Numbered from the stretch's first letter, positions 1 through 6,930 are shown. The stretch: DNA of 10,288 nt from JAPKZH01 sp964537875 (GCA_964537875.1 CAZIDN010000102.1:1-10288), one strand, 5' to 3'. Translations and numbers: made by a program. The notes: a model not told the origin generated them from the letters alone.

Positions 1-190
1 TCGTCTTGGCCACCTGGTCCCGGATTTCCACCTTGACGTGGTGGTATTTCACGGTTAAGGGAGGGACGACATCGCCCGGGTGCGGCGGGTGCGGAATGAT
101 GAAGCCGTCGGCTAAGAGATGGGGGGCGATGCCGCTAAGGAAAAGAACAAAAGCCCCGATAAAAACAACGACTTGGCGTCTTTTATTCAC
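1..190 (-). CDS. Exported VIT-domain protein, N-terminal fragment
   Basis: This gene runs off the left edge, so only the first 63 codons are visible. The start is a GTG at 190-188. AGGAGG lies six bases upstream at 202-197 on the minus strand, and this is why I chose a non-ATG start. The protein opens with a basic tip (NKRRQ), a hydrophobic stretch at about residues 7-22 and a likely signal peptidase site near LLA-DG (residues 25-29). The mature start has the pattern DGFIIP, proline/histidine-rich, then LTVKYHHVKVEIRDQVAKT. This matches the beginning of VIT (vault / inter-alpha-trypsin) domains, which usually precede a von Willebrand A domain in secreted or surface proteins. Whether a vWA domain or sorting signal follows is outside the window. 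Family assignment is by motif recognition only, and the role is unknown. Confidence 0.75.
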   Translation of the reverse strand, partial: MNKRRQVVVFIGAFVLFLSGIAPHLLADGFIIPHPPHPGDVVPPLTVKYHHVKVEIRDQVAKT

Positions 191-196
191 GATGAT

Positions 197-202
197 CCTC
201 CT
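197..202 (-). promoter_or_regulatory. Shine-Dalgarno AGGAGG for the VIT gene
   Basis: On the minus strand AGGAGG is followed by six bases and then GTG. It is the only good start signal near this reading frame and decides the GTG start at 190. Confidence 0.8.
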
Positions 203-235
203 AATACAAACGTAATAAATAAAGTGACAATGTAT

Positions 236-361
236 GGGCGGCGCTTAGGCCGTCCTCAAGCCCCCGTAGCGGAGGGGGGCCCCGTCGGCTTTTCCGACGG
301 GGGGAACCGACGGGACTGGTTCCCCGGGGCCCGGGGGCTGCGGACGGCCTAAGCGCCGCCC
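236..361. repeat. 126-base structured palindromic element
   Basis: A perfect 20-base inverted repeat bounds the element: 236-255 pairs with 342-361. After a three-base interruption, 259-266 pairs with 332-339. Inside are two further hairpins: 282-288 with 294-300 around a CTTTT loop, and 301-308 with 318-325. The whole folds as a long stem with a branched head. It carries no convincing open reading frame. It lies between the stop of the HAD gene (453) and the start of the VIT gene (190), both on the minus strand. It could be a mobile palindrome (REP or MITE-like), a terminator for the HAD operon, or a leader structure of the VIT transcript. A minus-strand TATAAT occurs at 429-424, but its nearest -35 candidate (TTGAAA, 456-451) is 21 bases away, so a promoter there is weak. 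Confidence 0.7.
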
Positions 362-452
362 GAACGGGGATGTCATTTTAATTATTGCGTTGATATTAGT
401 TCGGCTTATTTTCCTTTTCTCTTATTATAACTCCCCGGGAGCGCGGTAAGTT

Positions 453-1031
453 TCAAAGCAGCTCATCGATTCGCCGCCGGAGGGAGGCGACCGTGCCGAA
501 GATTTCGACCGTCCAGGCCGCGAATTTTGCCCGGTCCTTGCTCAAAATATAAATCCTGGAAATGCCGGCGTCCTGGGCGGCCCTGATGTCGAAATGGGAA
601 TCCCCGACCGCGCAGCTTTCATCCGCGTCCAGCTCGAGCATGCTCATGGCCGCCCGCAGCGGCTCCCCGGACGGCTTCCAGAGACCGCTGTCGCGGGAGA
701 GGACGCAGTCGAATTTCAGCTCGAACCTGTCGAGAAGCGCCTCGACATTTTTTTGAGAGTTGTTGGTGATCAGCGCCGTCCGGACGCTTTTAGCCCTCAA
801 AAAACCCAGGAATTTCCGCATGCCTCGCTTGAGGACGGCCTGGCGAGTGGCGTCGTCTTCGAAGCTCTGGAGAATCTGCCATTTTCGGGATTTTTCCGGC
901 TCGGCGAGGCCGTTGATGTAGGTGAGGAGAGGGGTCCCGCCCGCCCCGATTTCGGCCTTGATGCGCGGCCAGTCGTAGGGGACCTCGACGACCGTCCCGT
1001 CCATATCGAAGAGAACGCCTCTTAGCTTCAT
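453..1031 (-). CDS. HAD-superfamily phosphatase, phosphoglycolate phosphatase-like
   Basis: This is a 192-residue cytoplasmic hydrolase of the haloacid dehalogenase superfamily. All four motifs are visible. Motif I is DMDGT with nucleophile D9 and acid/base D11. Motif II is TNNS at residues 89-92. Motif III is K119 in LWKPSG. Motif IV is GDSHFD at residues 143-148, which provides the Mg2+-binding aspartates. A helical cap insert of the C1 type follows motif I at about residues 16-80. Length and motif style resemble Gph/PGP-type small phosphatases that dephosphorylate sugar or glycolate phosphates, but the substrate cannot be read from sequence. The ATG at 1031 puts motif I at the usual distance from the N-terminus. 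Its ribosome binding site is weak. The gene begins 15 bases after the deacylase stop, so it is almost certainly co-transcribed with it and may be translationally coupled. Confidence 0.9.
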   Translation of the reverse strand: MKLRGVLFDMDGTVVEVPYDWPRIKAEIGAGGTPLLTYINGLAEPEKSRKWQILQSFEDDATRQAVLKRGMRKFLGFLRAKSVRTALITNNSQKNVEALLDRFELKFDCVLSRDSGLWKPSGEPLRAAMSMLELDADESCAVGDSHFDIRAAQDAGISRIYILSKDRAKFAAWTVEIFGTVASLRRRIDELL

Positions 1032-1046
1032 TCGGCTGCTTTCGGC

Positions 1047-2111
1047 TTATTTCTGGATCCGGCCGACCTCGAAGAGGGGCTCGCCTTTGTTCGTCGGGGG
1101 CGTGCCGATGATGTAAAGAATGATGCCCGCAAAAGGGGCCTTGACGTCTTCCTTGTAATTGCCGAAATAATCTTTGATCACGCCCACGGTCTGCCCCTGG
1201 GCGACGGTGGCGCCCATTTCCACCTGGGGATAAAAAAGCCCGTCCTGGTTGGAATAGACGACTTCGTATTTATCGACCCAGACAGGGTTAGCAGCGAATT
1301 CCGGCGCTCCGTCGATCATCTTGAGCAGCTTCATGACGCTCAAAATACCCTTCACGTTCCGGACGATCGATTCTTCATCGGTCCTGCCCAGCAATCCGGA
1401 TTCGGTCGTGATGGCCGGCTTTCCCTGGAGGATGGCCGTGTTGCCCAGGTATTTGGATTCCTTGAGGTCCTTGGTGCGAGTGGCATCGATGATGATATGG
1501 CGGATTCCGAAGGCGAGGGCCAACTCTTTTGTCTTGGCGTCCATGCTTTTTTTGTCGCTGATCATCCAGTAGGAGTAGGGAATCAGGGCTTCGTTGGCGT
1601 CGCCGCAGTGAAGGTCGATCAAATAATCGCACTTCTTGATGATCTGTTCATTCAAGACAAAGGCTATGCGCTCGCTGAGCGTGCCGTTGGGGTCGCCGGG
1701 AAAGACCCTGTTCAGGTTTTTCCAGTCATGAGGGTTGTAATAGACGGTCCTCTTCTGAAAGGACGGGAGGTTGGCGATATGGACCAGGACGAGCGTGCCG
1801 GAAAGCTTTTTGGGGTCGACTTGGTCCTTTATCCGGTAAAGGGCCAGGACCGGCGGATATTCATAGCCGTGGACGGCGGCTACCAGGGCCAGGACTTTTC
1901 CCTTCTTGGCGCCCCGGATGATCGTGACGGGGATCGCCGTCTTGATCCCGTCTTTCTCGGGTACGTCAAGAAATCCGGAACGGATTTCCCCTGGCAGCGC
2001 CTTCAGGTTCCCCAGGACAAAAGCGTCCTCGCCGGCCCGGAGCGCGCCGGCGGAGATTGCCGCAAAAAACAATAGCGCCAACCCTATAAGCGTTTTCTGC
2101 CTGATACGCAT
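1047..2111 (-). CDS. Exported AstE/AspA-family zinc deacylase (M14-like)
   Basis: The product is 354 residues long. I start it at the ATG at 2111, because AAGGAGGAGG sits directly upstream at 2123-2114. The longer frame from 2141 would place ten residues inside the ribosome binding site and the adjacent palindrome. The N-terminus is a signal peptide (basic MRIRQK, hydrophobic about 7-21, cleavage near LRA-GE). The catalytic domain shows HGYE (H81, E84) and DLHCG (H168), the zinc ligands of the succinylglutamate desuccinylase / aspartoacylase family. It also has NLNRVFPGD (residues 132-140), typical of the substrate pocket, and TTESG with E237 as the probable general base. The C-terminal 80 or so residues look like the lipoyl-like beta barrel of this family. 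Cytoplasmic AstE cleaves N-succinylglutamate. Export here suggests an extracytoplasmic acyl-amino-acid or peptide substrate, which is inference. Confidence 0.88.
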   Translation of the reverse strand: MRIRQKTLIGLALLFFAAISAGALRAGEDAFVLGNLKALPGEIRSGFLDVPEKDGIKTAIPVTIIRGAKKGKVLALVAAVHGYEYPPVLALYRIKDQVDPKKLSGTLVLVHIANLPSFQKRTVYYNPHDWKNLNRVFPGDPNGTLSERIAFVLNEQIIKKCDYLIDLHCGDANEALIPYSYWMISDKKSMDAKTKELALAFGIRHIIIDATRTKDLKESKYLGNTAILQGKPAITTESGLLGRTDEESIVRNVKGILSVMKLLKMIDGAPEFAANPVWVDKYEVVYSNQDGLFYPQVEMGATVAQGQTVGVIKDYFGNYKEDVKAPFAGIILYIIGTPPTNKGEPLFEVGRIQK

Positions 2112-2113
2112 TT

Positions 2114-2123
2114 CCTCCTCCTT
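2114..2123 (-). promoter_or_regulatory. Strong Shine-Dalgarno for the zinc deacylase
   Basis: On the minus strand this reads AAGGAGGAGG, with AAGGAGG five bases from the ATG at 2111. It fixes the start at 2111 rather than at the in-frame ATG at 2141. Confidence 0.85.
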
Positions 2124-2131
2124 TTTAGATT

Positions 2132-2156
2132 GGGGACACACACAGTGTGTGTCCCC
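2132..2156. repeat. Perfect 12-bp palindrome in the deacylase leader
   Basis: GGGGACACACAC (2132-2143), a single central A (2144) and GTGTGTGTCCCC (2145-2156) form a perfect inverted repeat. In the minus-strand transcript it would be a hairpin ending eight bases upstream of the ribosome binding site of the deacylase. GGGGAC/GTCCCC ends resemble REP-type palindromes spread by RAYT (Y1) transposases in other bacteria, but no such transposase is in the window. It could instead be an operator or an mRNA stability hairpin. Confidence 0.75.
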
Positions 2157-2168
2157 GGATTTGTCAAC

Positions 2169-2197
2169 ATTCTATCCCACTCACCCAACGGGGTCAA
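2169..2197 (-). promoter_or_regulatory. Sigma-70-type promoter for the deacylase-phosphatase unit
   Basis: On the minus strand TTGACC (2197-2192) is followed by a 17-base spacer and TAGAAT (2174-2169). Transcription would start near 2162, giving a leader of about 50 bases that contains the 2132-2156 hairpin and the ribosome binding site. The -35 hexamer lies in the outer part of the 26-base palindrome arm. A perfect TTGACA also occurs at 2167-2162, but the sequence 17 bases on (TGTGTG) is not a -10 box. Confidence 0.55.
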
Positions 2198-2256
2198 ACC
2201 TACTCGTTACGCACAATTCTCCAGGGGGGCGTGCGTAACGAGTAGGTTTGACCCCG
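2189..2256. repeat. 26-bp perfect inverted repeat with 16-base loop
   Basis: The arm at 2189-2214 (begins CGGGGTCAAACCTACTCG) is exactly complementary to 2231-2256. The loop is 2215-2230. A run of six T lies at 2262-2267, so read on the plus strand it has the form of a rho-independent terminator, although no plus-strand gene precedes it. The perfect pairing over 26 bases suggests a recently inserted or actively maintained element, REP or MITE-like. It lies between two divergent transcription units, and its left arm contains the -35 of the minus-strand promoter. Confidence 0.8.
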
Positions 2257-2270
2257 GCTAATTTTTTGTG

Positions 2271-2299
2271 TTGCTTATTGAAAATTGTTTTGTTATAAT
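2271..2299 (+). promoter_or_regulatory. Sigma-70 promoter for the four-gene run
   Basis: TTGCTT (2271-2276), a 17-base spacer and a consensus TATAAT (2294-2299) lie 40 bases upstream of the start at 2339. Transcription would start near 2306. This is the best promoter in the window, and no comparable one is seen before the next three genes. It is therefore the likely single promoter for 2339-7443. Confidence 0.75.
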
Positions 2300-2338
2300 C
2301 CCCGCGCCTGAATTCTCAATTGAACGGGAGGTTAGCCA

Positions 2339-2575
2339 ATGGGCAAATATCTAGCCATTTTCGGCGGCTTGATCGCCATGGCCGCCGGGGTCATCCTTGT
2401 CGCGTTTGTCTGGTTACACGAGTTCATCGCGCTGGTCTTCGGCTTCATCCCGCCCATTCTCTTTTTCGGGGGCCTGATCGCTTTGATCGCGGGCATCAGC
2501 AGCATTAAAGATGCTATGAGGACCAAAAAGCTCGAAGAGGAAACCAAAGAAGAGAAGCCCGCAGCGAAGGCCTAA
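2339..2575 (+). CDS. Small membrane protein with two predicted helices
   Basis: The product is 78 residues long. I see two hydrophobic segments, at about residues 4-27 and 30-57, separated by a short turn (HEFIA region). They are followed by a highly charged tail of lysines and glutamates (about 58-78) ending in PAAKA. The tail probably faces the cytoplasm as a hairpin protein with both ends inside. The start is well supported: GGGAGGT at 2326-2331 lies seven bases upstream of the ATG, and a consensus promoter lies just before it. I do not recognise a family. Its position as first gene of a run that continues into a large membrane sensor kinase suggests an accessory membrane role, but that is context only. 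The composition rules out chance, because the downstream frame ends cleanly with an amphipathic charged tail. Confidence 0.75.
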   Translation: MGKYLAIFGGLIAMAAGVILVAFVWLHEFIALVFGFIPPILFFGGLIALIAGISSIKDAMRTKKLEEETKEEKPAAKA

Positions 2576-2594
2576 GCGGCCCGCTCTTGTCTGA

Positions 2595-3029
2595 GTGTCC
2601 CAACTCAGTCTTTGTATTCTGTCTGTCTTTCTCTCTTTAGTTTCGTCCGTCACAAAAAATACCGAAAAGTCGTTCCTTCAGAATAATCCTCGACTGCTCC
2701 TGTCTCTCTTTTCCTCCGACACCCCGATCAACATCTCCCTTCCGGAGCCCATCTCCTTTTCCGACGAGGTGTCCGGCGAGCAGGCCTATTTTCTGTTCAA
2801 GCAGATATTCCAGACCTACACGACGTTCGAATTCTTTCCGGAGATAAGCGCTCCGCCCTCCCTGGAAAAAGGCCGCTTCATCTTCAAGGCCAGCTGGTCG
2901 TTCTACAACAAGAATCTCAACCAGGTCCGCTTCCGAATCTACTTCTATATCCGGGCCGAGCCCGGGCCTTCTTCCAAGGCCGGTGATTTATGGAAGATCG
3001 CCGAGATCAAAGCGGAAAGACTGTATTGA
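2595..3029 (+). CDS. Exported NTF2-like / DUF4783-like hypothetical protein
   Basis: The product is 144 residues long from a GTG at 2595. This codon directly follows an in-frame TGA (2592-2594), so no longer version exists. There is no visible Shine-Dalgarno, and translation probably depends on coupling to the gene ending 19 bases earlier. A hydrophobic N-terminus (about residues 4-19, SLCILSVFLSLVSSV) looks like a signal peptide or anchor. The remainder has alternating beta-like segments. It has an early helix plus LLSLFSS, a middle region with FLFKQIFQTYTTFEFF, and a final strand pair ending DLWKIAEIKAERLY. This layout resembles DUF4783 and other NTF2-fold proteins, which often bind small ligands or act as lipoprotein-like partners. 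The resemblance is by eye and moderate. The stop overlaps a possible TTG start of the following kinase. Confidence 0.72.
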   Translation: MSQLSLCILSVFLSLVSSVTKNTEKSFLQNNPRLLLSLFSSDTPINISLPEPISFSDEVSGEQAYFLFKQIFQTYTTFEFFPEISAPPSLEKGRFIFKASWSFYNKNLNQVRFRIYFYIRAEPGPSSKAGDLWKIAEIKAERLY

Positions 3030-6000
3030 AAAAGCAAGCCTCGCGCCGCAAAGCCCTACCGGCCGCCATTGCCGCGGCCGCCGCCCTGGCCGTCCTCTTT
3101 CTTGCCCTCTCCCTCGCTCTCCCGGCGCTTCTCTCTTCCAACTATTACCAGAAAAGCCTGAAGCTCCTCCATGCCCAGGCCGAATCCATCAAAAAAGAAT
3201 ATGCCGGCCTCCTCAGGGACCAGCGCGAAAAACAGCAGCGGCTGGCCCAGTCCCCGTTCCCGGAAAAAAGCGAGCTCTGGTTCGAGAAGTTCAGGCGCTT
3301 GAACCTGAACCCCGAAGTGGAAGGAGTGGCCGCCTATACGTCCCAGGGAAAGCTGACCATCTGGCTCGGCAATGTCCTGAACCTGGAGGACGTCTTCCAG
3401 GACTGGGAATCCGTTCCCTTGTTCCAAGGAGCGGCCGGTTCCTTCCTGATCAAGGACAAGGCCTCCTCGTACCTCGTCTCCGTCCAGAAAGTGCGTCGGA
3501 CCGAGTACATCGCCCTCTACCGGCTGCTGGCATTCATTCCGCAGTTCAAATCGCCCTATCTTTCGGAATATTATTTTTTAAGGCCCCGCCTGCGAAAAAA
3601 CTGCGTGATCGAATATTGGGATTATCGCGAAGACATATCCGGGACCGAAAATTTCTTTTCCCGCCATCAGGATGAGTATATCGGCTCGCGCGAGCTGCAG
3701 AGAGAGATCCAAACCTTCTTTTTTCCCCTTCGCAACGAGCAGCAAAAACTCATCGCCACCGTGACCTTGAGGTCGCCGTCTCTTTCCACCTTCCGCCTGG
3801 CCATGAAAGAGACATTCCTGCTCATCTTTTATCTTCTCGTTGTGGCTCTGCTCGTCCTCCTCCTGGTCCATCTCGCCCGCCTGCCCGCTTTTTACGAGGG
3901 CCGAAAAATCGGCCCGGGCCTCCTCCTTCTTCTCGCCCTGGCCGGCCTCCGCTTCATCTTTTTTCCTTTGAGCCGTCTCGGAAACGTCCAGTCGCTTCCG
4001 CTCTTTTCGCCGACGCTCTCGGGATTCCTTTCCGTTGGAGATTTCACGAAATCCCCGGCCGATATATTTTTGACCTCGCTCTGCCTTTCCCTATTGCTGG
4101 CCGTCATCGCCTTTTACATACAAGGGCTTTTTGAGCATCCCAGGAAGAGAGTCGCCGTTCCCCTGTCCCTGACCGCAAATATTCTTGCCATCATAGCCTC
4201 GATCGCGATCCTGGCCGGATTCCAAATCATCGCCGGCCACCTCGTCTTCAATTCCAGCATCAACCTGCTCCGGTTTTCCCTGACGGGGAGCTTTATCCTT
4301 CTCCATTGGGGCCTCATCGTCCTCTTCGCCGGAGTCGCCTTCCTTCTTTTCACGGGCTTGCGGATCGCCGGCCGCCTGACCTCCCGCCCCGATGTCTCGA
4401 TCATCCTCCTCTTGGCCATCGAAATTCTCGTCTATTTGAGATACGGCCGCAGCGCCCCGCTGCTCTTTGTCATGCAAGTCATCGCCATGTGCGCTCTGTC
4501 AGGGCTGGCCTTCCGGCCAAAAGTCGCCAGACGAAGAGAGGCCGTGTTCGTAGCGCTCCTGCTCATGGCCGTTTTTGTGTACGGCACCCTCCATCAAAAC
4601 ACAGCTGAAAAAGCGCGTCGTCTCACCCAAAATTTTTTAAAAGACACCATCGTCGCCCAGGATGTCTGGGCCGAGTTCCTGCTGCGGGAGGCTTTTTCCG
4701 AGATCGATAAACAGAAAAAGACCCTCCTGGCTTTTCTCAAGGCTCCTCCTTCCCCTCCCCCGGCCGCACCCTCGGATATCGCCCGTTCCCTCTGGACGAA
4801 AACCCCCTTGTACAAATTCAACTGGTATTCCAGCCTGGAGATCCTCGACCGCGAAGACAACATCCTCTCCCGCTTCTCTCTGAACATCCCCAAGATTTTC
4901 CGCACGGCCGAAAGCCCGGCCGAACGGAGGGACTGGGAGCTGGCCCGCCTGACGATCCCCTTTATGGGAAAAGGAAGAGATTTTCTCGTCGGATACCGCG
5001 ACTGGTTCGACAACGACGATCGCTTGGGAAAAACCGTCTTCTATTTGTCCCTGGATTACGACATGCTGCCCTTCCTGTATTCGGCCAATCCCTATTTTGA
5101 GCTCCTCCGGGTGAACTCCCTTCCCTCGCTCAACCAGTTCAATTTCCGGTTTGCCGTTTTCGACCTGGACGGAAAAATCCTTTTTAATCCTCACAAAATC
5201 TCGGCCGGCCTTCCCTCCGGCCTCCTCCTGCCGGATGCGCTCAGCGCCAAGGGCCGCTGGACGACGTTCATCGACAGGGAGAAAAAGTTCGACCTCTTTT
5301 ATTTCCGCTCGGCCAACCGCATCTACGCCCTGTTCACGCCTCAAAAAAGCTTCCTCATCTTCACCATCGAATTCTTCCGGCTTTTCTTCTTCTACCTATT
5401 GATCTTTCTCCTCCCCCTGCTCGCGGCCTCGGTCCTCTGGTCCGGGAAAAAGCTCCGCCACCCGCTCTGGTCATTCTCCAACCGGGTCTATCTGTCCTTC
5501 ATCACCGTCGCTCTCATTCCGCTCGTCCTCTTCACCTTTTTCTCCCGCAACTTCTTCAACCGCGTCTTATCCCAGCAGTTCATCGAAAAGGCCGAGATCC
5601 AGGCCAACACGGCCCGCAGCGTCATGGACGATTTTTTCTACTTCCAGCAGCTGGAACGGGCCCAGACGCCGACGCTTCCCGAAGACCTGGTGCTCGGCAT
5701 CAGCACGGCCATCGCCAACGACGTGAACCTCTATGAAGACGGCCGGCTGGTCTTCTCCAGCCGGAGGGAATTCTTTGATTCCGGGCTCTTCCCGGAACTC
5801 CTGGACGGCGAGATCTACTATAAAATCCAATTTGAAAACAACCCGTTCTACGCCCAAAAAAGAAGCCTCGGGAGCTTCTCCTACCGCACCCTCACCATTC
5901 CCTACACCTTCCAGGGCCCGCTCTTGCTCATCTCGCTGCCTTTTCCTTTCGAGCAGCAGGAGATCGCCAACGCCACCCAGGAGCTCCTCGAATTCCTGCT

Positions 6001-6904
6001 GTTCATCTCGGTCTTTTTCATCGCCACGGTCCTGGTCCTGGCTCGCGGCATCGGGGCCATGATCGTCACGCCCATCCAAAAGCTCCTGGCCGGGACAAAA
6101 GAGGCCAGCCTGGGCAACCTGGAGATCGAGATCGACTACAAGACCCACGACGAGATGAGGACGCTCGTCGACGGTTTCAACGCCATGATCAAGAACCTCA
6201 AGAGCCGGGAGCAGGAGCTGGCCGAGATGAGCAAAAAAGTGGCCTGGGCCGAGGTGGCCCGCAAGGTGGCCCACGAAGTCAAGAATCCCTTGACGCCGAT
6301 CCAGCTTTCGGCCGAGCATCTGCTCAAGGTCTATGAGGACAAAAAGGGCAATTTCGACCAGGTCCTCAAAGAATCCATCTCCTACATCATCAGCGAAGTC
6401 GATAACCTCAGGAAAATCGCCCAGGATTTTCTCGAGATCTCCAAGGAGGCCGTCCTCCATAAAGAGGATTTTCGTTTCGACGACCTGGTCCGGCAGACGG
6501 TCGAACCCTATAAAAACCTTTTGGCGGAAAGGATCTTGTTCAGGGAATTCTACGAGGGGACGGACTTCCGCTTCGCGGGCGACCCCGCCAAGCTCAAGGT
6601 CGCCCTGCGCAACCTGCTGACCAATGCCATCGAATCGATCCAGGGCAAAGGCGAGATCCGCGTTCTGGTGGCCAGGCGGCCGGAGCGCCTGGTCGTCGAA
6701 GTGGAGGACACAGGCAGCGGGATCGACAAGGAGATCCTGGACAGGATCTTCGAGCCCTACTTTTCCACCAAGGACGTCGGGACGGGGCTGGGGCTCCCGA
6801 TCGCCAAGAAAATCATCGAGGATCACCAGGGCACGCTCCAGATCCGAAGCGAGCCACGGAAAGGGACGAAAATCACGATTGACCTTCCGCTCCCAAAAAA
6901 CTAG
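2990..6904 (+). CDS. Giant multi-span NtrY-type sensor histidine kinase
   Basis: The product is 1,304 residues long, far above the usual NtrY length of about 750. Order of parts: membrane helix 25-50; extracytoplasmic region 51-273; about eight helices between 274 and 532; a second extracytoplasmic region 533-785; helices at 787-817 and 831-852; a third outer region 853-997; helix 998-1018; HAMP about 1019-1072. The catalytic core follows: H-box AHEVKNPLTPIQLSAEHL with phospho-acceptor H1095, N-box LRNLLTNAIES (N1208, N1212), G1 DTGSGI (D1240), F-box PYFSTKD and G2 GTGLGLP. The H-box wording is typical of NtrY. The ATG at 2990 overlaps the previous gene by 40 bases and has a weak ribosome site. 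A TTG at 3026 (TTGA overlap with the upstream stop) would give a protein 12 residues shorter with the same first helix. No response regulator is nearby. The signal is unknown. Confidence 0.92.
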   Translation: MEDRRDQSGKTVLKKQASRRKALPAAIAAAAALAVLFLALSLALPALLSSNYYQKSLKLLHAQAESIKKEYAGLLRDQREKQQRLAQSPFPEKSELWFEKFRRLNLNPEVEGVAAYTSQGKLTIWLGNVLNLEDVFQDWESVPLFQGAAGSFLIKDKASSYLVSVQKVRRTEYIALYRLLAFIPQFKSPYLSEYYFLRPRLRKNCVIEYWDYREDISGTENFFSRHQDEYIGSRELQREIQTFFFPLRNEQQKLIATVTLRSPSLSTFRLAMKETFLLIFYLLVVALLVLLLVHLARLPAFYEGRKIGPGLLLLLALAGLRFIFFPLSRLGNVQSLPLFSPTLSGFLSVGDFTKSPADIFLTSLCLSLLLAVIAFYIQGLFEHPRKRVAVPLSLTANILAIIASIAILAGFQIIAGHLVFNSSINLLRFSLTGSFILLHWGLIVLFAGVAFLLFTGLRIAGRLTSRPDVSIILLLAIEILVYLRYGRSAPLLFVMQVIAMCALSGLAFRPKVARRREAVFVALLLMAVFVYGTLHQNTAEKARRLTQNFLKDTIVAQDVWAEFLLREAFSEIDKQKKTLLAFLKAPPSPPPAAPSDIARSLWTKTPLYKFNWYSSLEILDREDNILSRFSLNIPKIFRTAESPAERRDWELARLTIPFMGKGRDFLVGYRDWFDNDDRLGKTVFYLSLDYDMLPFLYSANPYFELLRVNSLPSLNQFNFRFAVFDLDGKILFNPHKISAGLPSGLLLPDALSAKGRWTTFIDREKKFDLFYFRSANRIYALFTPQKSFLIFTIEFFRLFFFYLLIFLLPLLAASVLWSGKKLRHPLWSFSNRVYLSFITVALIPLVLFTFFSRNFFNRVLSQQFIEKAEIQANTARSVMDDFFYFQQLERAQTPTLPEDLVLGISTAIANDVNLYEDGRLVFSSRREFFDSGLFPELLDGEIYYKIQFENNPFYAQKRSLGSFSYRTLTIPYTFQGPLLLISLPFPFEQQEIANATQELLEFLLFISVFFIATVLVLARGIGAMIVTPIQKLLAGTKEASLGNLEIEIDYKTHDEMRTLVDGFNAMIKNLKSREQELAEMSKKVAWAEVARKVAHEVKNPLTPIQLSAEHLLKVYEDKKGNFDQVLKESISYIISEVDNLRKIAQDFLEISKEAVLHKEDFRFDDLVRQTVEPYKNLLAERILFREFYEGTDFRFAGDPAKLKVALRNLLTNAIESIQGKGEIRVLVARRPERLVVEVEDTGSGIDKEILDRIFEPYFSTKDVGTGLGLPIAKKIIEDHQGTLQIRSEPRKGTKITIDLPLPKN

Positions 6905-6905
6905 A

Positions 6906-6930
6906 ATTTTTCCTTGGTCTATGGAAAAAT
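6906..6930 (+). other. AT-rich inverted repeat between kinase and flavodoxin
   Basis: ATTTTTCC (6906-6913) is complementary to GGAAAAAT (6923-6930) across a nine-base loop, just after the kinase stop. The right arm includes GGAAAA, the nearest candidate ribosome binding sequence for the flavodoxin start at 6937. The hairpin could modestly mask that site. It is too weak and lacks a trailing T run, so I do not call it a terminator. Confidence 0.35.

Noticed and set aside
202..230. Minus-strand TTGTCA (230-225) as -35 for the VIT gene
   Set aside because: With a 17-base spacer the -10 would be GTATTA touching the ribosome site, so the transcript would start after the Shine-Dalgarno.
1497..2075. 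192-codon plus-strand open frame over the deacylase
   Set aside because: It is the antisense shadow of a gene with complete zinc motifs, signal peptide and ribosome site; no motif is seen in the antisense product.
2112..2141. Ten-residue longer start of the deacylase at 2141
   Set aside because: The added codons consist of the ribosome binding site and part of the 2132-2156 palindrome, and would bury the signal peptide.
2189..2267. Palindrome plus T6 run as a plus-strand intrinsic terminator
   Set aside because: The shape fits, but no plus-strand gene ends upstream of it; I record it as a repeat and note only a possible insulating effect.
5567..6826. 419-codon open frame antisense to the kinase
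   Set aside because: It lies wholly opposite the conserved kinase core, has Asp/Glu/Leu/Gly-skewed composition typical of a reverse shadow in GC-rich DNA, and has no ribosome site or recognisable domain.
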